A stretch of DNA of 64,000 nucleotides from Eubacteriaceae bacterium (GCA_910574915.1 CAJTCR010000016.1:35210-99209), one strand, 5' to 3'; shown: positions 1 to 9,177, numbered from the stretch's first letter. The notes: generated by a model not told the origin, from the letters alone. Translations and numbers: made by a program.

Positions 1-991
1 GCTCCTTGACGCGCTCTGTATAATGATAGCTGTCGGTAATATCCGTCAGCACATACATCCTGCCGTAATAGTTCGTTTCTTTTTCGATCATATGGCTGCT
101 GACCTCGTAGATCATCCTGCCCCGCTCCAGTTTCTTTTTATCCAGAATGCAGGCATCCATATCTTCCAGGATCTTTTCGTGCCTGCCTGGTGCGATTTCA
201 TGATAGACCTGCTGTGCCGTCTGGTTAAAATAGATAATATTTTCGTCAATATCAACGACTACAATGCCCTCCGCCAGCGTATCCATTGCAAGCTCCTTTG
301 CAAGCGTCAGCGTATCGACGATGCCTCCGTGAAAAATCAGGACACTTAAAAGAACCGAATCAATTAGACAAGCAGGCAGCGTGGTGTCATAGCCTCCGGT
401 CATGCCGCTTAAATAAATCACATAGCCAAAGAGCGCTATAGCAACCATTAAAAGCAGGCATCCAAACTGCTTTTTGTCTGCTTCTTTTTTTGCCTTGCAA
501 TAACCCGCCATACATACCGCAAGCATAATGACTGCATAGAGGAACATCATTACACAATACAGCCAGTAAAACAGCCCATGCTCCATCTCAAGATGCGCAA
601 ACAGCCCGTTTTGTGTGAATGAGATGTTTTTATAAAACAGTGTATGGTGCTCACAGGTAAGCACAAGCACCACGATCAAAAAATGGATACTGAACAAAAT
701 ATGCTCCAGGCGTTTTGGAATCTTTACTTTGCACGTATGCATCACAAACAAAAACAGGCACAGCACGATAAACGGCTTTCCAAAATAGGAAAACTTTACC
801 GCCATAATCGCCTCTCTTTTTGTCGCCGCCTCCAGCTCCAGCAGATATCCCGTAAAATTCGTACAAAGCGAGATAATCAGATACTGCAAATACTGCTGCT
901 GCCTGGACGGCCGTTGTCCTACTACATAAAAGGCTTCCGCCATTAAAATAAGAATTCCCAGATATTGCAGGAAGATAAAAAATGTATGCAT
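1..991 (-). CDS. 7TM-PAS sensor protein, partial (C-terminus beyond left edge)
   Basis: An open reading frame runs on the minus strand from an ATG at 991 to the window edge without a stop, giving about 330 residues. The first ~215 residues are a series of hydrophobic helices resembling the 7TM N-terminal region of histidine kinases and diguanylate cyclases. A PAS-like domain follows, with the sequence EGIVVVDIDENIIYFNQ. The output domain (kinase or GGDEF) lies outside the window, so the enzyme class is unknown. AAAGGG six bases before the ATG at 991 is the likely ribosome site; an in-frame ATG at 1006 is the alternative. It starts 47 bases after the EAL gene stop and is probably co-transcribed with it. 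Confidence 0.75.
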   Translation of the reverse strand, partial: MHTFFIFLQYLGILILMAEAFYVVGQRPSRQQQYLQYLIISLCTNFTGYLLELEAATKREAIMAVKFSYFGKPFIVLCLFLFVMHTCKVKIPKRLEHILFSIHFLIVVLVLTCEHHTLFYKNISFTQNGLFAHLEMEHGLFYWLYCVMMFLYAVIMLAVCMAGYCKAKKEADKKQFGCLLLMVAIALFGYVIYLSGMTGGYDTTLPACLIDSVLLSVLIFHGGIVDTLTLAKELAMDTLAEGIVVVDIDENIIYFNQTAQQVYHEIAPGRHEKILEDMDACILDKKKLERGRMIYEVSSHMIEKETNYYGRMYVLTDITDSYHYTERVKE

Positions 992-1037
992 GTTATTCCC
1001 TTTCATAAAACCGCACCGGCAGGATGACCGCCCTTTG

Positions 1038-3068
1038 TCAGCAGTCGCGTTTTATCCGTTCATTAAACTCCTCTACCGGCATCGGTTTTGCAAAATAAAA
1101 TCCCTGGATCATATCACAGCCCTGTTCCGCTAAAAATTCCACCTGTTCCTTTTTCTCTATGCCCTCGGCTACGATTTTCAAATGCAGCGCCTGCGCAAGG
1201 CGGATCGTTTCTTTGACCACGATTTCCCCGCGCTGCTGCTCGTCTTCCCCTCTGAAAAAGTCCATATCCAGCTTGAGCACATCGATCGGCAGGTCTTTCA
1301 GTGAATTTAAAGAAGAATATCCAGCCCCGAAATCGTCCATCGAAATGCTAAATCCGCACATCTTAAGCTCTTTTAAAATCTGCATCAGCCGCTCTTTGTT
1401 GCCGAAAACCGCGCTTTCTGTCAATTCCAGCTCAATGCCCGCATGGTCTGCACCATAGCTGTCTACCAGATGGCAGATATGCTCGGCTAAGTCTTCTTTT
1501 ACAAAATTGACTCTTGATATATTGACAGACACCGGCACCTGCTTTTGCCCCTTTAGCTTCCACTCCGACTGCAATTTTGCGACCGCCAGTATCATATAGT
1601 CGTCCAGCTTTGTAATAAATCCGTTTTCTTCAAACACCGGGATAAACCGATTGGGCGGGATCATCCCGTCTTCCGGGGAAATCCAGCGTACAAGCGCCTC
1701 CGCGCCTACGATCTTTTCCGTTACCGGGTCAAACTTTGGCTGCAAATACAGCTTAAACTCTCCGTTTAAGAGCGCGGCTTCCATCGTTTCTTCCACCTTG
1801 TTTTTCCAAAGCTGCTCCTGTAGGATCTGCTGGTCAAATACTTTTAAGTACTCTCCGTCCTTTCCCCGCATCGTCCCTCTTGCAGCGCAGGCAAAATGAT
1901 AGACCTGGTCAATATTGATCTGCCTGCGTCTTTGCCCCTTGCGGTTTGCCGCCGGATGCAGCAGGTAAATACCGGCGCTGAAAGACATCATTTTATCTTT
2001 TTTAATGCCGGTTAACTCCACCAGCATTTTTTTCAGCCGCTTTTCACACTGCTCCTTCGAGGTGCTGCGCAAAAGCAGCCCGAAATCTGCCTTGCCAAAG
2101 CGTGCAAACGTCTCGCCGCTGTCCATGCTGATCTGCAAAAAACCATCGATCTTTTTTAACAGCGCTTCCCCTTCCCTGCTTCCGTTGCAGGCGCAATAAT
2201 CCTGATAGCGGATCATGTGCAGGTTTACGATTGCGTATGTATACTTTGTATTTCGAAACTGGCACAGGATCTTTTTGCTCTGCTCTAAAAAATAGTTCCA
2301 GTTTTTCCCTCCGGTTACAGGATCCTGATACAGCAGGTTTACCATGTGCCTTTGCATGGATATCGAAGAACAGACATTAAAAAACAGCAGCACGGTAGGT
2401 ACACCTAGCAGGATCAGTTCTGCGAACACTGCAATATTCATATAAAACACATTTTTCTGGGCAATCACAAGAGCATCCCTGTAATACATATGGTAGCCCT
2501 GCTTGTTGATCGGAATCTCCACCCAGTAATATTCCTGATACAAAGGCGTCTCCAGCCATTTGCTGTCTTCAAAGCTGCTGTCTAAAAGCGCTTCCATGCT
2601 CCTTTTTAAAATCTCCTGAAACGTCAGCTTCGAAACACTGTCTTTGTGTTTCTTTTTCCAATCCAGATCCGGCATCAGCTCGTATGGTGTCAGCACACGC
2701 AGCGGCGCAAAGACTAAAATATGCTCTGTCTGCTCAAAATCCGGCACCGTCTGCCCAAAATGCCTTAATACTTGATTATGCTCATCTGTAATGCACAAAT
2801 CTTTATCATCCGACAAATATACCTCCACAAAAGAAGCTGCCTCAAAAATCGTCTTGTTTTTCATATGCAGGTTCATCAGCCTGCCCAGGCTGACGGCATC
2901 CTCCTGGATATCGGCGATCTTTGAATCAACCAGATACCCCTGAAAAGAAACCATAAATGTCAGCACCAGCCCTACGCAGCTTATCGTAAAAAAGACAAAC
3001 ATTCCGATTGACGGCCAGATGCTCTTTTTATAAAAACGCTTTCTTTTTTGATTGTTTTGTCCGTACAT
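1038..3068 (-). CDS. Membrane-anchored degenerate-GGDEF/EAL phosphodiesterase
   Basis: Predicted to hydrolyse cyclic di-GMP at the inner face of the membrane. In the 676-residue product, TM helices near residues 17-42 and 205-232 flank an extracytoplasmic sensor region. A GGDEF domain follows with its signature degraded to GKADF, so cyclase activity is unlikely. The C-terminal EAL domain keeps EALVRW, VSVNISR, DDFGAGYSSL, LKLDMDFF and VAEGIE and looks catalytically competent. The start is set at 3068 because AAGGAG lies six bases upstream; the longer reading from 3098 would begin inside the leader. It is followed by the 7TM-PAS sensor gene. The substrate is inferred from the domain family. 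Confidence 0.88.
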   Translation of the reverse strand: MYGQNNQKRKRFYKKSIWPSIGMFVFFTISCVGLVLTFMVSFQGYLVDSKIADIQEDAVSLGRLMNLHMKNKTIFEAASFVEVYLSDDKDLCITDEHNQVLRHFGQTVPDFEQTEHILVFAPLRVLTPYELMPDLDWKKKHKDSVSKLTFQEILKRSMEALLDSSFEDSKWLETPLYQEYYWVEIPINKQGYHMYYRDALVIAQKNVFYMNIAVFAELILLGVPTVLLFFNVCSSISMQRHMVNLLYQDPVTGGKNWNYFLEQSKKILCQFRNTKYTYAIVNLHMIRYQDYCACNGSREGEALLKKIDGFLQISMDSGETFARFGKADFGLLLRSTSKEQCEKRLKKMLVELTGIKKDKMMSFSAGIYLLHPAANRKGQRRRQINIDQVYHFACAARGTMRGKDGEYLKVFDQQILQEQLWKNKVEETMEAALLNGEFKLYLQPKFDPVTEKIVGAEALVRWISPEDGMIPPNRFIPVFEENGFITKLDDYMILAVAKLQSEWKLKGQKQVPVSVNISRVNFVKEDLAEHICHLVDSYGADHAGIELELTESAVFGNKERLMQILKELKMCGFSISMDDFGAGYSSLNSLKDLPIDVLKLDMDFFRGEDEQQRGEIVVKETIRLAQALHLKIVAEGIEKKEQVEFLAEQGCDMIQGFYFAKPMPVEEFNERIKRDC

Positions 3069-3109
3069 GACAGTCTCCTTGCAAGATAATTGTATCACAG
3101 CAATACTTT

Positions 3110-3137
3110 ATTATATCATGCCGGGCAAAAAAAACAA
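3110..3137 (-). promoter_or_regulatory. Sigma-A-type promoter for the EAL gene
   Basis: On the minus strand TTGTTT is followed after 16 bases by TATAAT at 3115-3110, about 40 bases before the chosen start codon of the EAL phosphodiesterase. Seen by eye; the -35 box is weak. Confidence 0.45.
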
Positions 3138-3163
3138 CTAGTAAATTTACCGAATCACAGGCA

Positions 3164-3195
3164 AAAGGCATGTACTTTCTGCCGTACATGCCTTT
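3164..3195 (-). terminator. Hairpin after psd
   Basis: A perfect 12-bp stem (AAAGGCATGTAC and its complement) with an 8-base loop lies 18 bases beyond the psd stop. The T tract on the minus side is short (TTTTGCC), so termination may be partial. It separates the phospholipid operon from the EAL gene, which has its own promoter. Confidence 0.55.
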
Positions 3196-3212
3196 GCCTG
3201 CGCTGTCTTATT

Positions 3213-4103
3213 CTATTTTTGACAAGCCCTGTTCTTACGCTGAATACCGACCTGCTCTCCAAGCCGTACTTTCGTCTCGATGCCGCTTTTGGAATGCCGC
3301 AAAAGATCCCCGTCCGGCAGCACAGCGCCTTTTTGTGTCAATAGGATTACCGTAGAGCCGCCAAACGCGAAATACCCTTTTTCCTCTCCACGCTCTACCA
3401 TACGTTCTCCCGCCGCATTCTCGATCCGCCCTACAAACATCGCTCCTACCTCCATTTGCAGTATCGTCTGAAAATGCGCCGTTTTAAGCAGGCAGTATTC
3501 CCTTGTATTCTCTTTATAGACCTCGCATACGTCATTTGCCGCCGGGTTTACCGTATGCAGCACGCCTGGTATGCGCCGGATCTTGGATACGGCAGCATCG
3601 TCTGTATAAATATACCGGTGATAGTCGTCCACACACAGCCGAAAGACCCATGCATACCCGCCCGCAAACCGCTCCGCCAGCTTACGGCTCTTAAGCAGGC
3701 TTTCTATCGTATAGCGTGTATGCTTGACCAAAAACGAGCATTCCTGATCCACTTTGTAAACGCTCAGCCTGCCGTCACAGGGGCTTACAAAGCTCTCTGG
3801 CTCCTGCATGACCCTGCGCGCCCCGTCTGCCAGCCTTCTTGTAAAAAAATCATTGAACGAACGGTATTTTACCTTTGCAAAATCCTCCATTGGTATGTGG
3901 TGGCAGCGAATCAAAAGCATCGCCAGGCAGAGGGAAGCTCTCGTATCCAAAAGCCGCGCCCCGATCCTTGAAGCGCACGGCGCCACCAGAGGCTTTAGCA
4001 GCCTCCTCCCTGCCTTTGTACCATATAACACCCCAAGCAGGCGGTCTTGCATGGAATGTTCTTTTTTCACCGTCCCCATCCGGTCTGCGGTTAAATGTAC
4101 CAT
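3213..4103 (-). CDS. psd: Phosphatidylserine decarboxylase proenzyme
   Basis: Converts phosphatidylserine to phosphatidylethanolamine, the second step after pssA. The 296-residue product carries the family features: FNDFFTRR near the N-terminus, SPCDGR, DYHRYIYTDD and the autocleavage motif FGGST near the C-terminus, where the serine becomes the pyruvoyl group. The start at 4103 is chosen because AAAGGAG sits six bases upstream; an upstream in-frame ATG at 4190 would lie inside pssA. The gene follows pssA in the same operon with a 38-base gap. Length and motifs fit the type II form found in Clostridia. Confidence 0.93.
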   Translation of the reverse strand: MVHLTADRMGTVKKEHSMQDRLLGVLYGTKAGRRLLKPLVAPCASRIGARLLDTRASLCLAMLLIRCHHIPMEDFAKVKYRSFNDFFTRRLADGARRVMQEPESFVSPCDGRLSVYKVDQECSFLVKHTRYTIESLLKSRKLAERFAGGYAWVFRLCVDDYHRYIYTDDAAVSKIRRIPGVLHTVNPAANDVCEVYKENTREYCLLKTAHFQTILQMEVGAMFVGRIENAAGERMVERGEEKGYFAFGGSTVILLTQKGAVLPDGDLLRHSKSGIETKVRLGEQVGIQRKNRACQK

Positions 4104-4141
4104 GTTTTTCTCCTTTCCCGTACCATCATTTTCCAGCCTGC

Positions 4142-4819
4142 TCACCGAAAAACGGAACCTGTAAATCTCGCATGATGGATAAACACCCACCAGCTCCTCC
4201 CGATAAAAATCAGTATCATGACCGCAAACGCCACGACTAAGACAAGCAGCACCATCTCTGTCACGGTCGGCTTGCGCAGCTTAAAATCCACAATAAACAG
4301 CGCGCCTACTGTCATCACCAAAAGGTGCATCAGCAGTAAAAACACCTTCCGCCCCGGCAGCAGCGGAGACAGCACATACAACAGCGGCAGTGCAATCGCC
4401 ATTGAGGTAATTGGCAGCCCATGATAGTACTTTTTATCCTCATCGGTCATCTCCTGGCGCTTTTCCTCCATCACATTAAAATGCGCCAGCCTTACCAGTC
4501 CGGCAAGCCCGTATAAAATTAAAATCGCCATGCTGTACAAATGCTTCATCCCGCTTTTGTAGCATATGACCATCGGCAGTATGCCAAAGCAGACAAGATC
4601 ACAAAGCGAATCGATCTGAATGCCAAACTTTTTTTCATCCTCCGTGCGGTCTTTTTTTGTCCTCGCTACTTTTCCGTCAAACATATCACACAAACCGGAA
4701 CAGGCGAGAAAAAAAATCGCCCATTGAAGACGCATCGATATTGCGCAAAAAATACCTGCCCCAGCCGATGCAAAGCTGATATAGGTCAGTATTACCGTAT
4801 AATCCCAAATCCCCAGCAT
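4142..4819 (-). CDS. pssA: CDP-diacylglycerol-serine O-phosphatidyltransferase
   Basis: Makes phosphatidylserine from CDP-diacylglycerol and serine in the membrane. The 225-residue protein has the CDP-alcohol phosphotransferase motif beginning DGKVAR (residues ~48-53) and ending GIQIDSLCD, with the required glycine and paired aspartates. Several TM helices follow. AGGAG six bases before the ATG supports the start. Immediately upstream of psd, it completes a PE synthesis pair; the membrane proteins before it (YbhN-like, PAP2) suggest a wider phospholipid remodelling operon. Confidence 0.93.
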   Translation of the reverse strand: MLGIWDYTVILTYISFASAGAGIFCAISMRLQWAIFFLACSGLCDMFDGKVARTKKDRTEDEKKFGIQIDSLCDLVCFGILPMVICYKSGMKHLYSMAILILYGLAGLVRLAHFNVMEEKRQEMTDEDKKYYHGLPITSMAIALPLLYVLSPLLPGRKVFLLLMHLLVMTVGALFIVDFKLRKPTVTEMVLLVLVVAFAVMILIFIGRSWWVFIHHARFTGSVFR

Positions 4820-4897
4820 GTATGATCTCCTATTCCGCTACAGCATTTTGCTATGCTGTAAGTCCTTTTTTCTACATTATTGTCTCGTTTCATCTTT

Positions 4898-5944
4898 TCA
4901 TTCCCTCTGCACAAGCGTGTTCTTTTGCTCCCGCAGCGTATAATAAAGCTGCGCCACAATCGTAAACAGCGCGCTGATCAAAAGCTGGCTGTAATACGAA
5001 AGCCCTCTGGAAAGTACCATTGCCGGAAGCGTCAGCACCGCAAACACGGTTCGAAAGATTTTTAAAAACAGCGTTTCGCTGATGCCCATTCCTCCCGGCA
5101 GCGGCAGCATATCGACAGAGACTGAAATCACCCCCTGCAGCAGCACAATATCCTGTACCGGCGTCCCTTTCAGGCGCAGGGATAGATACACCATCCATGT
5201 CACTGCAAACAGCGCCATACGCTGTACAAACGTAATTAATATTACGGAAACAATCACGCCTTTATGCGCCTTTAAATACGCTGCTGTTTCCCGGTAAACG
5301 TCCATTGAAGCTGCAAACCTTTCCCTGCGCGCCTGCTTTTTTTTCAAAAGGTGCAGCCGCTCCATCCAGTCCATTCCGCTTAAAACGATCTTTTCTGCCA
5401 GCACCGGATGGAATACGAGCACCGTCATAAAGCTGACGCAAAATACGTTTAGCAAGATCCCAAGATAATACACCGGAAGGATCTCTTCCAGATAGCGGTG
5501 CAAAAATCCCTGTCCAAATGCAAGTATTCCAACCCCAATAACGACAAGCACCAGCTTATATGTAATCGTAACGACCATTAAGATCACAGCCGCAACCGGG
5601 ACCGGTATATTTTCTTTTTTCATATAATAAATCTGCATTGGCTGCCCGCCTGTAGCAGAAGGCGTAATACAGCAGAAAAAAAATCCTACCGATGAAAATA
5701 AAAAGCAGATCCTTTTCCTGACCGCAATTCGAAACGAGCGCATCATATGCCAGATAATCACCGACTCACCCCAGATCGAAAACACAGACAAAAAGACTGC
5801 AAACGCCAAAAAACGGAGATCAGCCCTGCCAATCGCCTCCATCATCGCCTCCATGTCTTCTCCATGAAATACGCCGTAGACAGTAAGCGCAAATACAGCC
5901 GCAAGAAAAACCGCGTTTCCGATTGCTTTCTTTTTACCCTGCAT
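4898..5944 (-). CDS. YbhN/MprF-like lysylphosphatidylglycerol synthase transmembrane protein
   Basis: A 348-residue polytopic membrane protein of the YbhN/UPF0104 family, related to the flippase half of MprF but without the aminoacyl-transferase domain. Visible family features are FFCCITPSATGGQP and DMLPLPGGMGISE, two conserved polar-glycine segments between hydrophobic helices. Function is not established; lipid translocation is the usual proposal and fits its place between PAP2 and pssA. Its ATG lies inside the end of the PAP2 gene (11-base overlap), and AAGGAAGCAGGG provides the ribosome site, so translation is probably coupled. Confidence 0.82.
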   Translation of the reverse strand: MQGKKKAIGNAVFLAAVFALTVYGVFHGEDMEAMMEAIGRADLRFLAFAVFLSVFSIWGESVIIWHMMRSFRIAVRKRICFLFSSVGFFFCCITPSATGGQPMQIYYMKKENIPVPVAAVILMVVTITYKLVLVVIGVGILAFGQGFLHRYLEEILPVYYLGILLNVFCVSFMTVLVFHPVLAEKIVLSGMDWMERLHLLKKKQARRERFAASMDVYRETAAYLKAHKGVIVSVILITFVQRMALFAVTWMVYLSLRLKGTPVQDIVLLQGVISVSVDMLPLPGGMGISETLFLKIFRTVFAVLTLPAMVLSRGLSYYSQLLISALFTIVAQLYYTLREQKNTLVQRE

Positions 5945-6632
5945 TCCCTGCTTCCTTTCGTAAGATCTTCCGATTCACCTGATCCAGCACTTTTTCATAA
6001 CGCTTCCAGACAGCCGGCCGTTTCGCAACAAAATAGCAAGCCTCTGCCAGCAAGACGCCGCCAAATACATCTATCACAACATGCTGCTTTGTCGTCAGCG
6101 TCGAAATACAGACTAAAACCGCCATCACAAGCGACGCGCCCCGATACCAGAGCGAATATTCCTTTCTGCCCCGCAGCCCGATATAGCAAAACCAGCTCAC
6201 TAGGCAGTGAATCGACGGAAACAGGTTGTCAGCCGCATCCAGCTTATAGACAAGCAGCACGACGCGGTTCCAAAATCCGTCCGGTGCAATCGTCGGCCTT
6301 GTATTTGTAGTTGGAAACAACAGGTAAACAGCAAAACAGGCCACCCTCGACAAAAAGTCCGCCGCAAAAAAACGGCACATGTCTTTTTTTGACTGCCGCG
6401 CTATACATATATAATTCCATGCCCAAAAAAGATAGCATCCCACATAAATCGCCGCTGACGGCGCCCACAAAGGAATCTGCTGGTCAAACGCGCCTTCAAT
6501 ATTGTAATGCCTCCACTCCCCTGCAATCATCCTCGCCCCCGCATAGACCGCCATATTAAATGTAAATGCAAATACCAGCGGCAGCATACGGTCTTTTGGA
6601 ATCATTTCAGAAATCTTTAATTTCCTTTCCAT
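5934..6632 (-). CDS. PAP2-superfamily membrane phosphatase
   Basis: Integral-membrane lipid phosphatase family member, 232 residues. The catalytic core is recognisable: the PSIHC segment supplies the proton-donor histidine and KQHVVIDVFGG supplies the nucleophilic histidine and aspartate, both near membrane boundaries. The substrate cannot be read from sequence; phosphatidic acid, PGP or undecaprenyl pyrophosphate are all possible. The start at 6632 follows AGGAG by seven bases; ATG 6653 and GTG 6668 are in-frame alternatives. First gene of the PAP2-YbhN-pssA-psd operon. Confidence 0.85.
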   Translation of the reverse strand: MERKLKISEMIPKDRMLPLVFAFTFNMAVYAGARMIAGEWRHYNIEGAFDQQIPLWAPSAAIYVGCYLFWAWNYICIARQSKKDMCRFFAADFLSRVACFAVYLLFPTTNTRPTIAPDGFWNRVVLLVYKLDAADNLFPSIHCLVSWFCYIGLRGRKEYSLWYRGASLVMAVLVCISTLTTKQHVVIDVFGGVLLAEACYFVAKRPAVWKRYEKVLDQVNRKILRKEAGNAG

Positions 6633-6682
6633 TACCACACTCCTGTCCTCCATGTTTTTTACAACCACACACTCTGCACTTT

Positions 6683-6711
6683 AGTATAACAAGCCTTTTT
6701 CAATCACTCAA
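6683..6711 (-). promoter_or_regulatory. Promoter of the phospholipid operon
   Basis: TTGAGT at 6711-6706 and TATACT at 6688-6683 are separated by exactly 17 bases on the minus strand, about 50 bases before the PAP2 start. It is the only good sigma-A match in the divergent region. Confidence 0.6.
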
Positions 6712-6724
6712 GTGTTTTTCCGCA

Positions 6725-6770
6725 TCTTAAGCATATCTTAAGAATCTTCACATAATGTTTATGATTCTTA
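6725..6770. promoter_or_regulatory. Phased TCTTAAG repeats and inverted repeat, candidate operator
   Basis: TCTTAAG occurs at 6725 and again at 6736, one helical turn apart, followed in phase by the weaker TTCACAT at 6747. A separate 8-bp inverted repeat, TAAGAATC/GATTCTTA, spans 6739-6770. This lies between the divergent phospholipid operon and the XRE gene. The arrangement is typical of response-regulator or XRE operators; the binding protein is unknown. Confidence 0.35.
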
Positions 6771-6917
6771 CATTTTTGTCATATAAAATGCATCGGTTTT
6801 CACAGAAAGCAAACACTTAATGTAAAGCTATATATTTCCTAGCTACACATCATTATACGTCAGCAAAATAAATATTACAATAACAAAAACAAAAAATTTT
6901 AGAGGGGTGTTTTTTAT

Positions 6918-7235
6918 ATGCAGGAACTGGATTTTTCTTTTATAGGACAGCGGATCAAGGAGATCCGCACCGGCAGAAAACTGACACAGGAAAGCCTTGC
7001 CAGCCTTACAGGGGTCAACGTATCCCATATCAGCAATATTGAAACAAACAAGGTAAAAATCTCACTGACCCTGCTCGTTGGGATCTGCAACGCTTTGGAC
7101 ATTACAATCGATTACCTGCTGGAAAACGAATATCACAGCCCGGCATCCGTCGTCGAAATGGAGCTGTTAAACGTGATCAAATCGATGCAGAAGGAAAAGC
7201 AGGAAACGCTGCTTCGAATTGCCAAAGTCTTATAG
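6918..7235 (+). CDS. XRE-family helix-turn-helix regulator
   Basis: A 105-residue DNA-binding protein with a complete HTH_3 domain at about residues 7-66 (IGQRIKEIR, LTQESLASLTGV, HISNIETNKVKIS). A short acidic tail of ~40 residues follows, similar in layout to SinR/SlrR-like and many clostridial stand-alone repressors. GAGGGG precedes the ATG. It diverges from the phospholipid operon and may bind the repeats in the shared intergenic region, but no target can be proven from sequence. Confidence 0.9.
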   Translation: MQELDFSFIGQRIKEIRTGRKLTQESLASLTGVNVSHISNIETNKVKISLTLLVGICNALDITIDYLLENEYHSPASVVEMELLNVIKSMQKEKQETLLRIAKVL

Positions 7236-7246
7236 ACGCCTCCCTG

Positions 7247-7284
7247 AAAACGCTCTGGCAGCATTTCACTCCCAGAGCGTTTTT
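7247..7284 (+). terminator. Rho-independent terminator of the XRE gene
   Basis: ACGCTCTGG pairs with CCAGAGCGT around a 13-base loop and is followed by TTTTTC, 11 bases after the XRE stop codon. Confidence 0.85.
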
Positions 7285-7306
7285 CTGATTTTCGTTGACT
7301 GAGCGC

Positions 7307-7335
7307 TTTACACTTTTGGGAACATCCGCTATAAT
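7307..7335 (+). promoter_or_regulatory. Promoter of the radical SAM gene
   Basis: TTTACA at 7307-7312 and a consensus TATAAT at 7330-7335 are spaced by 17 bases, 37 bases upstream of the start codon. Confidence 0.75.
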
Positions 7336-7371
7336 AGCTGTAACAAAAAGCTTTTAGAAAGGAACCCGCCA

Positions 7372-9087
7372 ATGAACATCCTGCTTGTCGCAATCAATGC
7401 CAAATACATCCACTCCAACCCTGCGATATTTTCCTTAAAAGCCTGCACCGGCATATACAGCCCCCATGTCCAGACTGTCGAATTTACAATTAACCAGCCG
7501 TTTGCTTTCCTGTTGCAGGAAATCTACAAAAAAGAGCCGGACGTCATCGCCTTTTCCTGCTATATCTGGAACCGCAGCCTCATCGGGCAGCTTATCGGCG
7601 ACCTGCATAAAATCCTGCCGGATACCGACATCTGGGCAGGCGGGCCGGAAGTATCCTACAACCCCTATGAAGTCAAAAAGGAATGGATGCTGCGCGGCGT
7701 CATGGCAGGCGCGGGTGAAGGTTCCTTTTCCTTTCTTGTAGCCTCTTATGTACAAAAAACAGCGGACAGCCTGCCGGATGTACTGACAACGGAAAACACG
7801 CCAAAGCTGCCGTTTTGCGATATCCCGTTTTGGTATCAGGACATGGAAAGCTTTCAAAACCGGATCGTTTATTACGAAAGCAGCAGAGGATGCCCGTTTT
7901 CTTGCAGCTACTGCCTGTCCTCGATTGACAGGCAGATGGAATTTCGCCCGACAGAGCGCGTGTGCGAAGAGCTTGCCTTCTTTTTCGCGCAAAAAGTACC
8001 GCAGGTCAAATTTATCGACCGCACGTTTAACTGCAACAAACAACATGCCCTGCCAATTTTGCGCTACCTGCTTAAGCATGACAACGGCATTACCAACTTT
8101 CATTTTGAAATCGCAGCAGACCTGCTGGATGAAGATTATTTTGCCCTGTTAGAGCAAATGCGCCCAGGCGCCGTACAGCTTGAGATCGGCATACAGTCCA
8201 CCAACCGGCAGACGCTCAAAGAAATCGACCGGAACACGGACTTTGCCAAAACAGCGGACGCCGTGCGCCGCGTCTTGTCATGGAACAATATCCATGTGCA
8301 CTTAGACTTAATCGCCGGGCTTCCCTACGAAGATTTTCATTCCTTTCAAGTTTCATTTAACGACGTATACGCCCTGCGCCCAATGCAACTGCAACTTGGC
8401 TTCCTAAAAGTATTAAAAGGCTCCGCCATAGAAGCGCGCGCCCCAAAATACAGCCTTGTATCGTCCAGCCAGCCGCCTTATGAAGTACTTTCCACAAAGT
8501 GGCTCTCCTATCAGGAAGTCTGCCGTCTAAAGCAAATAGAAGAAGTATTTGAGATCTACTACAACAGCGGTCAGTTCACGCATACGCTGCAACTGCTGCT
8601 GCCATATTTTTCATCTGCATTTGCCATGTATGACAGCCTTGCTACATGGTTTGCAGAGCACAGCCTGTTTGGTATCCTTTCGAACCGTGTGCGCAAATAT
8701 GAAATCCTGCTGGAATTTGGTACTTCCTGTATTTTAAACGGACATGCCACAGACACCCGCTGTCCTGCTGCACGCCAAATCTTAAAGCTGCGTGAAACGC
8801 TTACCCTTGATTTGTACCTGCGCGAACATATGAAAAACCGCCCAGGCTTTGCCGCACCCAACAGCCAATGGAAACAGGCTGTCCAGGACATTCTTCTTAA
8901 AGAAGCACAAACACATGCGCTGTTTGCAGAATACAGCGGATATCGCTACAAAGAACTGGTAAAAGTACTGCATGTAGAAGTGTTTGAAACGATCTATGCA
9001 CAGCCGGAAGCTGTCGTTTTCAGCTATCAGAAAAAAGACCCGCTGACAAATAACGGGCGTGCTGTGCGGGCTGCACTGCCTCTTTAA
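7372..9087 (+). CDS. B12-binding-domain radical SAM protein (DUF4080-like)
   Basis: 571 residues. Residues ~1-140 form a cobalamin-binding-like Rossmann domain (PDVIAFSCYIWN, WAGGPEVSYN). A radical SAM core follows with the cluster motif C174-x3-C178-x2-C181 in RGCPFSCSYC. The remaining half contains the usual (beta/alpha) segments such as EIGIQSTN and HLDLIAGLPYE, then a long C-terminal region of the DUF4080 type. The substrate is unknown; related proteins methylate or rearrange unactivated carbons. AGAAAGGAA precedes the ATG. It stands alone between its own promoter and terminator. Confidence 0.87.
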   Translation: MNILLVAINAKYIHSNPAIFSLKACTGIYSPHVQTVEFTINQPFAFLLQEIYKKEPDVIAFSCYIWNRSLIGQLIGDLHKILPDTDIWAGGPEVSYNPYEVKKEWMLRGVMAGAGEGSFSFLVASYVQKTADSLPDVLTTENTPKLPFCDIPFWYQDMESFQNRIVYYESSRGCPFSCSYCLSSIDRQMEFRPTERVCEELAFFFAQKVPQVKFIDRTFNCNKQHALPILRYLLKHDNGITNFHFEIAADLLDEDYFALLEQMRPGAVQLEIGIQSTNRQTLKEIDRNTDFAKTADAVRRVLSWNNIHVHLDLIAGLPYEDFHSFQVSFNDVYALRPMQLQLGFLKVLKGSAIEARAPKYSLVSSSQPPYEVLSTKWLSYQEVCRLKQIEEVFEIYYNSGQFTHTLQLLLPYFSSAFAMYDSLATWFAEHSLFGILSNRVRKYEILLEFGTSCILNGHATDTRCPAARQILKLRETLTLDLYLREHMKNRPGFAAPNSQWKQAVQDILLKEAQTHALFAEYSGYRYKELVKVLHVEVFETIYAQPEAVVFSYQKKDPLTNNGRAVRAALPL

Positions 9088-9125
9088 ACACAAAGGGGAC
9101 GGCCTTGCTCGTCCCCCTTTGTGTT
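9086..9125. terminator. Bidirectional terminator between radical SAM gene and thiC
   Basis: AACACAAAGG-GGAC pairs with GTCC-CCCTTTGTGTT around a GC-rich loop. It overlaps the radical SAM stop codon and lies 52 bases from the end of thiC, which converges on it. Confidence 0.75.
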
Positions 9126-9177
9126 CATTGTTTAAAAGAATACCATGCATACAGCAAAATGCAAACTATAGCAGTAT

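Noticed and set aside
3069..3140. Cyclic di-GMP riboswitch before the EAL gene
   Set aside because: The leader is only ~35 bases from the predicted start and lacks the GEMM core.
6844..7102. Minus-strand reading frames over the XRE gene
   Set aside because: They are antisense to a gene with clear domain and ribosome site and carry no motif of their own.
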